Of a DNA stretch of 64,000 nt, positions 17,494 through 25,683 are shown piece after piece. The translations under genes were made by a program, and so were the position numbers. Origin of the DNA: Candidatus Nanoarchaeia archaeon (lineage in GTDB: Archaea > Nanobdellota > Nanobdellia > Woesearchaeales > JANQNE01); contig JANQNE010000001.1 of NCBI GenBank assembly GCA_028279725.1, positions 62,001 to 126,000 of the forward strand, written 5' to 3'. Below the pieces are notes generated by a model that worked only from the letters and a program-made list of their open reading frames with translations, did no database searches and was not told the DNA's origin. Every line of letters starts with the position of its first letter. Positions within the stretch are counted from its first letter, which is position 1.

Positions 17494-19285
17494 TCTTTCC
17501 TCCATCCTTAGGGCTCTCTATCCTCTTAGGTTCTTCAACTGCCGGTTCTTCTTTAGTCCTAATCTCTCTTAATTCTTCCTCAACATTCTTTATCTCTTCA
17601 TCAATAAATTTCAACTCTTTCTGATATTGTTCCCCATTCATTCTACTAGCTCCCCTTCTATAATCTCTGATAAATCTCTTCTTTCTTTCATTAAGGCTCT
17701 TAAGATCCTCTTCAAGATCCTCTGCCTCGCTCTTTTTCTCTCCCCTCATATCTCTTTCTAGTTCTTCTATCCTCTCATTATAATCCTTAACAACTTCTTT
17801 TGCATCACTATAACCAGATGCATCTCCACCTTCTACTTTTTCAGTGGACTTTTTGATAAATTCAGCTCTTTTCCTTTTTAATTCCTCAAGCTCAATTATT
17901 TTCTCCTTCTCTTCTCTTGCTATCTTTTTTATCTTCTCCTCTTCCTTAGCAAAATCCTCTGGTGATATCTCCTTTCTTTCTAATTTCTTCTGGAGTTCAA
18001 CATAATCCTGTGCAGCTTTCATCACTCTTTCATTTTCTTCAAATAATTCAACTAATCTTTCTTTGTCCGCTTTATTTTTAGCTGCCAAATCTTTTTTCTG
18101 CTTTTTTATCAGAGCTTTGTTGTTCTTAACTCTCTCTTTTATCAGCTTTTTCTGTTCCTTTGGAGGAAGCTTTTTCTCTTCATCAGTCAGGAATACACTT
18201 TTTTTCAACTCCCTCCCTTTCAGATAAAAAAGACCATTCTTGAAAGCGATAGCTCTCCCCTTTAAAAATCTCAATATAGTCCTTCCTCTTTTGACCTTTA
18301 CATCGGTATCGACTTTTTCGCTAAACAACTTGATGATCGCAAGGAACAGATTCCTTATTATAACCCAGGGCATTGTAAGCAATCCCAATATTATGCCTTT
18401 AATGGGCAGTTTCCCCCATAGTTTCTTTATACCTTCTTTAGCAGGCCACCATATCGGCTTTGTCAAACCTTTCCCGACCTTAAAGGCAATTGCAACTGGC
18501 TTAAATATCATAGACAGGATAAATATAACCATTGCGATCAAGAACAGTATCCCTCCCCATTTAATCCAAGTCCCATATTTCTTTAATTTCTTTACTGTCT
18601 TAGCTCCTTCATCAATAGCATCAGCTTCTTCCTTATTTCCCAGGAATCTCATTATTCCTGTATATTTCTGGACTTCATCATCAACATCTTTTACTTTATC
18701 TTTTTCCTCACCAGTCAATGTAATATCTATCAACGGCTCAATCTCTTTCTCATCATATTTTGAAAAAAAGATAGTATCTTTTTCTCCATCAACAACCTGA
18801 TCTCTTTCATCAGCTCTCTTGAACTCAGTGATATAGTCCAGAACTTTTGTTGCCTGCTCTTTTACTTTCTCAGCTTCAGCATGCATACCATAATATCCTA
18901 CAATCTCGTTCTTATCTCCTTCCTCTATAAAGCTTGCAAGTATAAGGCTCTTATCTTTTATACTCCTCACAAGATTGATCTTCTCGTCATAGAATTTGGT
19001 AAAATCCTTTCCTACTTCAGGACTCTTGTATAGGTTATAACTGACTATAAGATCCTTTAGTTCATTATAATCATTGTTTGCCTTCTGATATCCGGTGGCT
19101 GTAGAAGGTTTCGAAACCGTTTTCTTAACTTCTCCAGCAGCCTTTCCTCCTGCTTCTTTCAGTTTTTCCAGTCCTTCTGCAGCTTTCTCTCTCAATTCTT
19201 TCAGGCTTATCCCTTCAGCAGCATAGCTAACTGCACCCAACAGAACGACGATTACAAGTATCCATACGATGATCTTTTTATCCAT
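17477..19285 (-). CDS. Bitopic membrane protein with long cytoplasmic coiled coil
   Basis: A 602-residue protein. The start at 19285 gives a good N-terminal signal or anchor (KKIIVWILVIVVLLGAVSYA); an upstream in-frame ATG at 19333 would place 16 charged residues before it. A GAGG motif precedes 19285. Residues about 25-230 form an external helical domain, two hydrophobic segments lie near 245-270 and 300-330, and the final 270 residues are an extremely charged coiled coil. No family recognised. It overlaps both neighbours, so it is coupled within the operon. Confidence 0.65.
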   Translation of the reverse strand: MDKKIIVWILVIVVLLGAVSYAAEGISLKELREKAAEGLEKLKEAGGKAAGEVKKTVSKPSTATGYQKANNDYNELKDLIVSYNLYKSPEVGKDFTKFYDEKINLVRSIKDKSLILASFIEEGDKNEIVGYYGMHAEAEKVKEQATKVLDYITEFKRADERDQVVDGEKDTIFFSKYDEKEIEPLIDITLTGEEKDKVKDVDDEVQKYTGIMRFLGNKEEADAIDEGAKTVKKLKKYGTWIKWGGILFLIAMVIFILSMIFKPVAIAFKVGKGLTKPIWWPAKEGIKKLWGKLPIKGIILGLLTMPWVIIRNLFLAIIKLFSEKVDTDVKVKRGRTILRFLKGRAIAFKNGLFYLKGRELKKSVFLTDEEKKLPPKEQKKLIKERVKNNKALIKKQKKDLAAKNKADKERLVELFEENERVMKAAQDYVELQKKLERKEISPEDFAKEEEKIKKIAREEKEKIIELEELKRKRAEFIKKSTEKVEGGDASGYSDAKEVVKDYNERIEELERDMRGEKKSEAEDLEEDLKSLNERKKRFIRDYRRGASRMNGEQYQKELKFIDEEIKNVEEELREIRTKEEPAVEEPKRIESPKDGGKNESED

Positions 19286-20939
19286 AAACCTCTCCCTTAG
19301 CTTTTTCTTCAGATCTTTCCACAACCCCTTCATGGATTACATCAACCTTTTTCTTGAATTCCTTATCTTCTCTTATTATACCCAGCCTATTTCTGATCTC
19401 TTTATACTTCTCCTGAACCTTTCCTTTTCCATAATACTCTTTTTTCAGGAGATCATCTATCTTTAGCCATCTTTCAAATATCTCTTTCACATCTTTGATT
19501 ATTACTCCCTGTCTCTCAAGTAACAAGGAGATATCGATCCTTCTCCTCCTTATCTTGTCCTGCATGATATAAATCTGGGTTATCTCTTCTCTGGAGAAAG
19601 GCCTTCTTTCCATATCTTTTAGATGTACCAGAAGTTCTTCTGATTCAGCTTTATCTTCTTTTATCATCCTATCATAATTGTCTCTTATACTTTTCAGCTC
19701 TTCAATATATCTGTTAACAATTTCATTCTCTTCCCTGCTTCCAAACATCTCATTAATCAGGCCCTGTGCTGGTGTAGTGACAGCGATAAACTCTTCTCTT
19801 CCTTTCCACCACTCTTCAACCAGCTTCTTCTTCCTGTCTATAAGAACATCAGTAAATTGTTTCTTCACTTTCGCCTTTACCTTCTCTAATTCTTTTATCC
19901 TTTTATCCAGAATATCTTTCAACCTTCTCTTTGCTTTTGCTCTTGCGACTGAAAGCTCTTTCCTCCTCTCCTCTAATATCCCATCTAATGCTGTTATCGC
20001 TTCTTTCTCTACTAAAGATGAATATTCATTGCTCTTCTCCATATTATTTATCCAGCCAGCCAAAACCAGAAGTATCTTTTCTCTGTTTTCATGGAAATTC
20101 TTCCACTGTTCTATTATTTTAGCCCCTCTAAGATCCCCATATCTTTCTTCAAATATCTTTGCATATCTATCCAGATTTGGAATAAGCTTTTTCCTGAAGA
20201 AATTCCAGTTATTATCATCTATCTCTATCTGCGTCTTTAGGTTCTGCACTGCTTTCTTCTCTTCTTCAAATCTTAATGCATGCCTTACAAGATGGCTTTT
20301 ATTCAATCTCTTTGTTAGGATCTTATCGTTTTCTTTCTCAAGATAATCAACATACTCTCTCAACTTTCCTATAAATTCTCTGAAATCAACACCTTCTAAC
20401 TTATCTACATGCCCTTTCACTTCATCCAGTTTTTTGCCTTCTTCATCTGTTATTATCCTCTTTAATCCATTGACTTTCTTAGCAGTTTCTTTATCACCTA
20501 ATTCTTCAATATAATTTACATATTTGCTAAAATTATCGACAAAGTGCTTGAATGATGTAGAATCAACATCTCCCAAAAGGAATTTTATTATTTCCCTCAG
20601 ATAGTTCTCTTCTTTCTGATCATGCAGATCGATCTTCTCCTTAACTTTTCTTATCTCATCAGCACCCCCCTTATCTATTTCATCAAGCAACTTAAGATGG
20701 CCATTCAATCTACCATCCACAAAAGCATGTATGTCTAGGTTTCCATGCATAAGATCATCATAGGTATTCCTCAGTTCAACTATGGCCTTTCCTTTATTTG
20801 TTTCTTTCAAGAAAGTTTCAGCAGGTCTTCTCCTGTTCTCAGAAGCGAAGAATCCATTCATATTTACTACATCCTCAACTACTTCAGTGTGGACTCTCAC
20901 ACTTTCAAAATATCTTGATTTTATATCTTCAATTTTCAT
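19278..20939 (-). CDS. Cytoplasmic coiled-coil protein
   Basis: A 553-residue protein with no signal peptide or membrane span, predicted helical throughout with long heptad-rich stretches. It carries paired tracts (LKDILDKRIKELEKVK and FTDVLIDRKKKLVEEW) that look like an internal duplication. Probably a structural rod or scaffold at the cytoplasmic face of the complex encoded by the block. Its start overlaps the stop of the polytopic protein gene by ATGA and its end overlaps the next gene by 8 nt. Confidence 0.6.
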   Translation of the reverse strand: MKIEDIKSRYFESVRVHTEVVEDVVNMNGFFASENRRRPAETFLKETNKGKAIVELRNTYDDLMHGNLDIHAFVDGRLNGHLKLLDEIDKGGADEIRKVKEKIDLHDQKEENYLREIIKFLLGDVDSTSFKHFVDNFSKYVNYIEELGDKETAKKVNGLKRIITDEEGKKLDEVKGHVDKLEGVDFREFIGKLREYVDYLEKENDKILTKRLNKSHLVRHALRFEEEKKAVQNLKTQIEIDDNNWNFFRKKLIPNLDRYAKIFEERYGDLRGAKIIEQWKNFHENREKILLVLAGWINNMEKSNEYSSLVEKEAITALDGILEERRKELSVARAKAKRRLKDILDKRIKELEKVKAKVKKQFTDVLIDRKKKLVEEWWKGREEFIAVTTPAQGLINEMFGSREENEIVNRYIEELKSIRDNYDRMIKEDKAESEELLVHLKDMERRPFSREEITQIYIMQDKIRRRRIDISLLLERQGVIIKDVKEIFERWLKIDDLLKKEYYGKGKVQEKYKEIRNRLGIIREDKEFKKKVDVIHEGVVERSEEKAKGEVYG

Positions 20940-22696
20940 TCTACGTAATAATTCTCCATCTTCCTTTGTTCACTCTCGATTTCAACTCCAAGGTTCTGCA
21001 ATATCCCGTTCACTGACTTGTTGAATGTAGGACTAGAACCGTCATAAGTGGGATTATCAGGACTTGGATCATTCTTCCTTGAATATACAAATTTATCTTT
21101 CCTCTCCTGCAGTTTTCTCAGTTCAATCTTGACATCATCTACTCTTCCTTGATTTTCATTCTGCATAGCTTCACTTAATTCCTTCAACAATACATCTTCC
21201 TTAGCCATTATTTCTCCTTTCATATCTTTTATAGTCCTGCTTCTTAGATTCCCTGACCCCCATGTAATTCCATCTATCATCTTCTGATCATCTTCAGTAA
21301 TGTCCTTCTTTCTCATCAACTCAATTCTTTGATTATTTTCTTTAGAAAGCAGCTTTGCTTCTTCACCAAACTGTTTTATCTCACCGCCGATTCTGCTTCT
21401 ATATTTTTTAAAGGCCCCTTTAGCTCCCCAACCCAGAAGATATGGTCCAACCCAGGCAGGTGATGTGGCCCATTTTAACAAAGACCCTTTCTTCTCCCAG
21501 GTCTTATCTGCTGCCTTATCTCTGACGTTGGCCATCCTTTTGCCAAAAAAAGAATTCTGACCTCCTTTGAACATACCAATCATAATTCCAAATACGAATC
21601 CAAATATGAAATTTGAGATAAAATCTCCAGTCTGAGGGAACATCGGCAGTCCAAGACCATATTGTCTAAATGTTGTAGTCGCCATCGTATGGACTACTCC
21701 AAAAGACAGTCCCCATGCCATACCTTCTCCTGTTTTATCTCCCTGCCCCGTCTGCTTTACAAATGTCTTATACAACAAGAACAACAGCACCCAATATGCC
21801 ATACCCAAAAATTGTGCTTTTCCAAGATTTGACTGCGCTGTATTTGCAGCAAACATTATAGTTAGAGCAACTCTTGCAGTCTTATCAAGATTAGGGCTAA
21901 CTATCTTAAACAGCAAGAAATATATCAGCAAAGACCCTATCAGTATAAACAGCCTCCCTCCTCTTAATATACCCCATCCTAAAAGAGGATTCTCCTCACT
22001 TGGAGAGGTATTATCAGGTCTCTCTGCTTTTGGTAGTTTGCTTGCAGCAGTATAACAGAACTTTTTGCTGTTAGCTGCATCTTTCTCAACAACTTCTATC
22101 TTTTTATCATACGATGCCACAACACCTTCTGCACTATCAACTAATTTAGTACCAAGTGGAATCTTTCTCAATCCCCCCCTTATCAGACCTTCTTCTATTG
22201 CATCACTATCATATACTTCAACTTCCTTACCTTCAATAACTGTCTTTTCTTTCTTTAGGTAACTGTTTCTAGCATCAACTAATCCATCTATCTCTGCCTG
22301 TCTCAGATCATACTCACAGTTCTTATCTCCCAAAAAATATAGAGAAGCACTTCTCACACCTTCCTTTTCCCATAAGAATTCAGTAGGCCCGATGAACTGT
22401 ATAGAAATAACTAAAGCAAATACAGCCATACCAATAAGCACTAACTTAGAATCCTTTCCAGAATAAGAAGTTCCCTTAAACTTATCAAATATCCTCACCC
22501 CTATAAATATCAGGAAGAACACACAGATTGTATTGATCAAAATTTTAACAGTAAAAAACTTCTGCCTCCATTCTTTCAGCTTCGCAGCCTGTCCTTTGGC
22601 CTTATCAGCCAATGAAGCTGCAACTACAGAACTAGTTAGCAACACAACTATCAGAATCATGATTGCAATGATCCAAAACTTCTTATTCAGCTTCAA
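20936..22696 (-). CDS. Large polytopic membrane protein, possible channel
   Basis: A 586-residue protein. An N-terminal signal or anchor (1-27) is followed by a second span (about 46-70) and a third (86-105), an external domain of about 125 residues containing several Cys, then a cluster of five or six spans (about 245-385) and a long charged cytoplasmic C-terminus. The organisation resembles VirB6/TrbL-type inner-membrane channel proteins, but I see no diagnostic motif, so this is only an analogy. It is coupled to the AAA+ ATPase gene upstream by an ATGA overlap. Confidence 0.62.
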   Translation of the reverse strand: MKLNKKFWIIAIMILIVVLLTSSVVAASLADKAKGQAAKLKEWRQKFFTVKILINTICVFFLIFIGVRIFDKFKGTSYSGKDSKLVLIGMAVFALVISIQFIGPTEFLWEKEGVRSASLYFLGDKNCEYDLRQAEIDGLVDARNSYLKKEKTVIEGKEVEVYDSDAIEEGLIRGGLRKIPLGTKLVDSAEGVVASYDKKIEVVEKDAANSKKFCYTAASKLPKAERPDNTSPSEENPLLGWGILRGGRLFILIGSLLIYFLLFKIVSPNLDKTARVALTIMFAANTAQSNLGKAQFLGMAYWVLLFLLYKTFVKQTGQGDKTGEGMAWGLSFGVVHTMATTTFRQYGLGLPMFPQTGDFISNFIFGFVFGIMIGMFKGGQNSFFGKRMANVRDKAADKTWEKKGSLLKWATSPAWVGPYLLGWGAKGAFKKYRSRIGGEIKQFGEEAKLLSKENNQRIELMRKKDITEDDQKMIDGITWGSGNLRSRTIKDMKGEIMAKEDVLLKELSEAMQNENQGRVDDVKIELRKLQERKDKFVYSRKNDPSPDNPTYDGSSPTFNKSVNGILQNLGVEIESEQRKMENYYVE

Positions 22697-23772
22697 ATTT
22701 CTTCCTCCGGATTTTCATTGATATCTCCATAGCATATCTTCTCGACAAAATATCTCAATAGCTTATTCTTGAAAGAATACACATTCCCTTCTTTAACAAT
22801 CAAATCAACAGCAACTAACCTTGAAAGAAGATTTTTGGTTACAGCACTGCTCCTGTACACAGATCTTGCAACCTCATTAAGCTTCATCTCTTTCCTGCTC
22901 AGCTTCTTAAGAATAACCCAAAGCAAAGACTTTCCTCTTGCTCTCCCTAAACTTTCATTAAGATGATCATTGAAATAATTATACAACACCCCTTTCTCAT
23001 CCAGAATCTCTTTGATAAATGAATCTCTAACATCTCCATCATATTTTTCGACCAAAACAGAAGCAGCATAAGGTATCCCAGCACTCAGCTTATAGATAAG
23101 ATCAACATCCTTTTCATTGATCCCCATACATAACTCCTTAACATCTCTTTTATCAAAGGCCCCAACTTCCTCAACTTTTATCTCCAGCCTCTTAGCGATA
23201 CCTTTCATCAGTTCTACTGCACTTCCAGCTAAAAAATAGTTGATGTATGAATGAGCTGAAGAGGAGGACTTGAATAGGGAGATGACATCATCGATCTTAG
23301 AAAAATTATTTAGATCCAATATTCTCCAAAACTCATCCATACACACTACTACTTTTCCACCAATCTTTTCCCCAATTATTTCTGGAAATTTAAACGCAAG
23401 CTCAACAAGCAATCTTTGGTCAGGACTTATCTTTTCTAATTCATTCTTTACTTTCTCAACAACTTCTTTTCCTTTCCCAAGCTTATCTTTTATCTTCTCT
23501 AAGTATCCTAATTCTAGATAATCACCAAGATTCCCCCCAAACATACCATAACACAAAGAACCGATAAACTCGATGCAGAAATCCTCCGGACTTAAGCTGA
23601 TCTTCTCAAAATCAACATAGACAGCATTCTTTTTCTTAGATATAAACTCCTTAAGAATTCTTGTTTTTCCTATGCCTTTATCGCCGACAAGACAAAGGTT
23701 CCCCATAGTTCTGTCTAACAGATTTAGCTGACTATCTCTTCCTATGATTACTGTTTTCTTTTTTTTGCCCAT
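22693..23772 (-). CDS. Archaeal-type AAA+ ATPase (STAND/MNS-like)
   Basis: A 359-residue ATPase. Walker A is GDKGIGKTRIL near residue 30, a Walker B-like strand is VVVCMDEFWRIL near 140, and a sensor-like strand follows (NYFLAGSAVELM). The C-terminal 100 residues form a winged-helix-like domain (LLWVILKKLSRKEMKLNEVARSV). This is the plan of the ATPases largely restricted to archaea (PF01637-like). The start is set at ATG 23772, not the TTG nine bases upstream. It is the first gene of the long operon and its promoter holds several ATACC-N4-GGTAT operators. Confidence 0.78.
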   Translation of the reverse strand: MGKKKKTVIIGRDSQLNLLDRTMGNLCLVGDKGIGKTRILKEFISKKKNAVYVDFEKISLSPEDFCIEFIGSLCYGMFGGNLGDYLELGYLEKIKDKLGKGKEVVEKVKNELEKISPDQRLLVELAFKFPEIIGEKIGGKVVVCMDEFWRILDLNNFSKIDDVISLFKSSSSAHSYINYFLAGSAVELMKGIAKRLEIKVEEVGAFDKRDVKELCMGINEKDVDLIYKLSAGIPYAASVLVEKYDGDVRDSFIKEILDEKGVLYNYFNDHLNESLGRARGKSLLWVILKKLSRKEMKLNEVARSVYRSSAVTKNLLSRLVAVDLIVKEGNVYSFKNKLLRYFVEKICYGDINENPEEEI

Positions 23773-23774
23773 AT

Positions 23775-23820
23775 TAACCAATTGGTATACATACCATATG
23801 GTATATTATTATTTAAACCT
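23775..23820 (-). promoter_or_regulatory. Proximal promoter and two operators of the large operon
   Basis: On the minus strand a TATA-like GGTTTAAAT (23811-23819) is followed by the perfect palindrome ATACC-ATAT-GGTAT (23791-23804) and a close variant (23775-23788), placed between the TATA box and the start codon at 23772. That position suits a repressor blocking initiation. The motif matches the one beside the ribbon-helix-helix gene at 8817. Confidence 0.6.
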
Positions 23821-23839
23821 TGTGATTTTGGATCATTAA

Positions 23840-23911
23840 GGTGCCTTTAGTCGTGCTCGTCTACGTTGGGGGTGTAGAGAATTCCTAACACGACCAAAGG
23901 ACACATGCACC
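23840..23911 (-). ncRNA. Candidate 72-nt structured RNA in the operator region
   Basis: GGTGC and GCACC form the ends; inside, CCTTT-a-GTCGTG pairs with CACGAC-c-AAAGG, giving a long stem with one mismatch. A GC-rich loop region including GTTGGGGGT and a TCTAC/GTAGA pair fills the centre. The GC content stands out in this AT-rich region. On the minus strand it lies about 50 nt downstream of a CGAAAG-plus-TATA promoter (23959-23972), so transcription in that direction is likely. It lacks the T-loop signature, so it is not a tRNA. On the plus strand an ACA follows the stem, which weakly recalls H/ACA RNA. Confidence 0.4.
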
Positions 23912-23938
23912 ATTTGGTATAATAACCAAATGATTAAT

Positions 23939-24076
23939 ATACCAAACAGTATACTTATATTTAAACCTTTCGTTTTATAGAATTATCGTCTAAAACAACA
24001 AAAAACAACAAAAACACACACTACTATACCCTTTTGTATATCTACCATAAGGTATAGATAATATAAAAATCTTTCG
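23939..24076 (-). promoter_or_regulatory. Two upstream promoter-operator modules of the large operon
   Basis: Module 2 reads, on the minus strand, CGAAAGG-TTTAAATATAAG (23958-23972) followed by an ATACC-AAAC-AGTAT palindrome variant (23939-23952). Module 3 reads CGAAAG-ATTTTTATAT (24061-24076) followed by ATACC-type palindromes at 24042-24055 and 24026-24039. With the proximal promoter there are three tandem TATA boxes, each followed by operator sites. This triplication suggests tight or graded control. Confidence 0.55.
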
Positions 24077-24148
24077 TTAATAACAATCCAAAAATCCACT
24101 CGACAAAAAGAAAAACTTTTTAAACCAATCATGATTCTCCTCGTAGCT

Positions 24149-24406
24149 ATGGATGCTACAATTGTTAATTTCAGATTAGGAAGACATACACAGACACCTA
24201 ATCAGATGATCATTCTTCCTAAAGGTATTTCCGTCAAAGAAAAAGCAGCAGAATTAGTAGGAAAAAAAGTAGTTTGGAAATCTCCAGCAGGAAAAGAATT
24301 AGTAGGAAAAATATCAGCTGCACATGGCTCAAAAGGCGCTGTAAGGGCTATTTTTGAGACAGGCATGCCTGGCCAGAGCATTGGCCAAAAGGTAATCATA
24401 GAATAA
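24149..24406 (+). CDS. Ribosomal protein L35Ae (eL33)
   Basis: An 85-residue protein beginning MDATIVNFRLGRH, with QMIILPKGISVKEKA, WKSPAGKELVGKI, AHGSKGAVRAIFETGMPGQ and a terminal strand. This order is the L35Ae family signature. The family binds the large ribosomal subunit. I choose ATG 24149 because a TATA-like CTTTTTAAACC lies about 29 nt upstream, which fits a leaderless message; the in-frame ATG at 24131 is too near that box. Confidence 0.85.
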   Translation: MDATIVNFRLGRHTQTPNQMIILPKGISVKEKAAELVGKKVVWKSPAGKELVGKISAAHGSKGAVRAIFETGMPGQSIGQKVIIE

Positions 24407-24441
24407 CACTCACAATATTTTTAAAACGAGGTGGTTTAAAA

Positions 24442-24696
24442 ATGGCAGGAAAAGTGCTACACAAATGTGGGATAAAAAGAGAAGCTGGATATCTATATTT
24501 TGTAGATAAGAAGGGAAACGCAGCTAGAGTCCAGATGGCTAGAGCTGGAAAAAAGACATCTAAAAAGCAGGAAACTGTTTGCAAGTGCGGAATAAAGAGA
24601 GAAAAAGGATTCCTATACTTCATAGATAAGAAAGGAAACTGCGCTTGTGCTAAGATGGCAAGAGGCGGAAAAAAGAAATCCAAAAAGAAGAAGTAG
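24442..24696 (+). CDS. Mini-protein made of two tandem KCGIKRE repeats
   Basis: An 84-residue, very basic protein composed of two copies of a unit of about 33 residues: residues about 6-38 and 46-78. Each contains CGIKRE, G(Y/F)LYF(V/I)DKKGN and MAR-GGKK or MARAGKK. Each unit has a Cys pair or single Cys near its start and the second has more Cys, suggesting possible metal binding. The high charge and position next to a ribosomal protein gene suggest nucleic-acid or ribosome association (inference). Good GAGGTGG site before the ATG. Family not recognised. Confidence 0.65.
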   Translation: MAGKVLHKCGIKREAGYLYFVDKKGNAARVQMARAGKKTSKKQETVCKCGIKREKGFLYFIDKKGNCACAKMARGGKKKSKKKK

Positions 24697-24720
24697 TTCT
24701 TCTTTTTCTTTTATTTTTTT
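24686..24720 (+). terminator. Hairpin plus T-rich tract after the tandem-repeat gene
   Basis: AGAAGAA and TTCTTCT form a short hairpin around the stop codon, followed by a long T-rich run. T-rich tracts terminate archaeal transcription; the hairpin may contribute. It also separates this gene from the convergent thiL. Confidence 0.4.
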
Positions 24721-24735
24721 ATTCTTCTATAATTC

Positions 24736-25683
24736 TCAACTACTAAAATGATCAAATCCTTTCTTTGTTATTTTTCTTTCTTTTCCTTTCTGGTACAACA
24801 TAACACCTTTCTTCTTTGTTATCCTGCCGACAACAAATCCTTTTACTTTTCCTAAATTCTTCTCAGAAACAGTATAAACTAGCTCAAAATCTTCCCCACC
24901 ATAAAGAGCATAATCTAATGCATCATCCCCTAGGCATTCAGCAGCTCTTCTAACCTCCCCTTTGATAGGGACAGTATCTGCATATATCACAGCTCCAACT
25001 TTGCTCTGCTCACATATCCTTGTAACATCAGAAGCCAATCCATCAGAAACATCGATCATAGCATTTATATTTTTCAAAAATCCGCTGACTTTCTCATACT
25101 TCGCTTTCGGTTCTACATGACTCTTCTTAACTGAACTAAATGCTCTTTTCTTTTTCAAAAACAGTTCTAATCCAGCTTTCGATCCTCCAAGATACCCGCT
25201 AACTAATATAAAATCTCCAGCCTTAGCATCTTTCCTTAAACACAACTTCTCCCTTTCAACTTCACCAATCATATCAACACTAACGACAACTTGTTTTCCA
25301 TGAGTCATATTTCCGCCGATAATCTCAACACCATGTTTTTTTCCGCTTTTCCGAAGACCTTTATACAATTCATCAACAAATTCAACAGTTGCATCTCTCC
25401 TTAAAACTAAGGATACTAAAGCATACTTTGGCTTAGCCCCCATAGCTCCGACATCGCTCGCATTAACCTCAATAGCTTTCATCCCAACCCACTCAGGAGA
25501 AAACCATTTCAGAGAAAAATGATCATCTTCAACTAATGCATCAGTTGTCATAACAACTAACTTTCCATTAAAATCAAGAACAGCAGCATCATCACCTATC
25601 CCCACCTTAACACCTTTACTTTTAATTTTCTTAGAAATCCTTTTAATCAAAGCAAACTCTCCACCAATATCTTTGATCTTCAT
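24736..25683 (-). CDS. thiL: Thiamine-monophosphate kinase
   Basis: A 315-residue protein of the PurM/ThiL superfamily. Visible motifs are VGIGDDAAVLDF near residue 28, VMTTDALVEDDHFSL near 44, NASDVGAMGAKPKYALVSL near 73, IIGGNMTHG near 120, ILVSGYLGGSKAG near 155, and MIDVSDGLASD near 210. It phosphorylates thiamine monophosphate to the active cofactor thiamine diphosphate. The start overlaps the stop of thiE (ATGA), so both are translated from one message. Length matches the family. Confidence 0.92.
   Translation of the reverse strand: MKIKDIGGEFALIKRISKKIKSKGVKVGIGDDAAVLDFNGKLVVMTTDALVEDDHFSLKWFSPEWVGMKAIEVNASDVGAMGAKPKYALVSLVLRRDATVEFVDELYKGLRKSGKKHGVEIIGGNMTHGKQVVVSVDMIGEVEREKLCLRKDAKAGDFILVSGYLGGSKAGLELFLKKKRAFSSVKKSHVEPKAKYEKVSGFLKNINAMIDVSDGLASDVTRICEQSKVGAVIYADTVPIKGEVRRAAECLGDDALDYALYGGEDFELVYTVSEKNLGKVKGFVVGRITKKKGVMLYQKGKERKITKKGFDHFSS

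Noticed and set aside
20936-22696. Calling the 586-residue protein a VirB6/TrbL type IV secretion channel
   Set aside because: Only topology is similar; there is no VirB4, VirD4 or relaxase gene and the ATPase partner is a different AAA+ class.
23840-23911. A tRNA gene of 72 nt
   Set aside because: Ends pair for only five perfect bases, and neither strand has a T-loop TTCRA or a D-arm signature.
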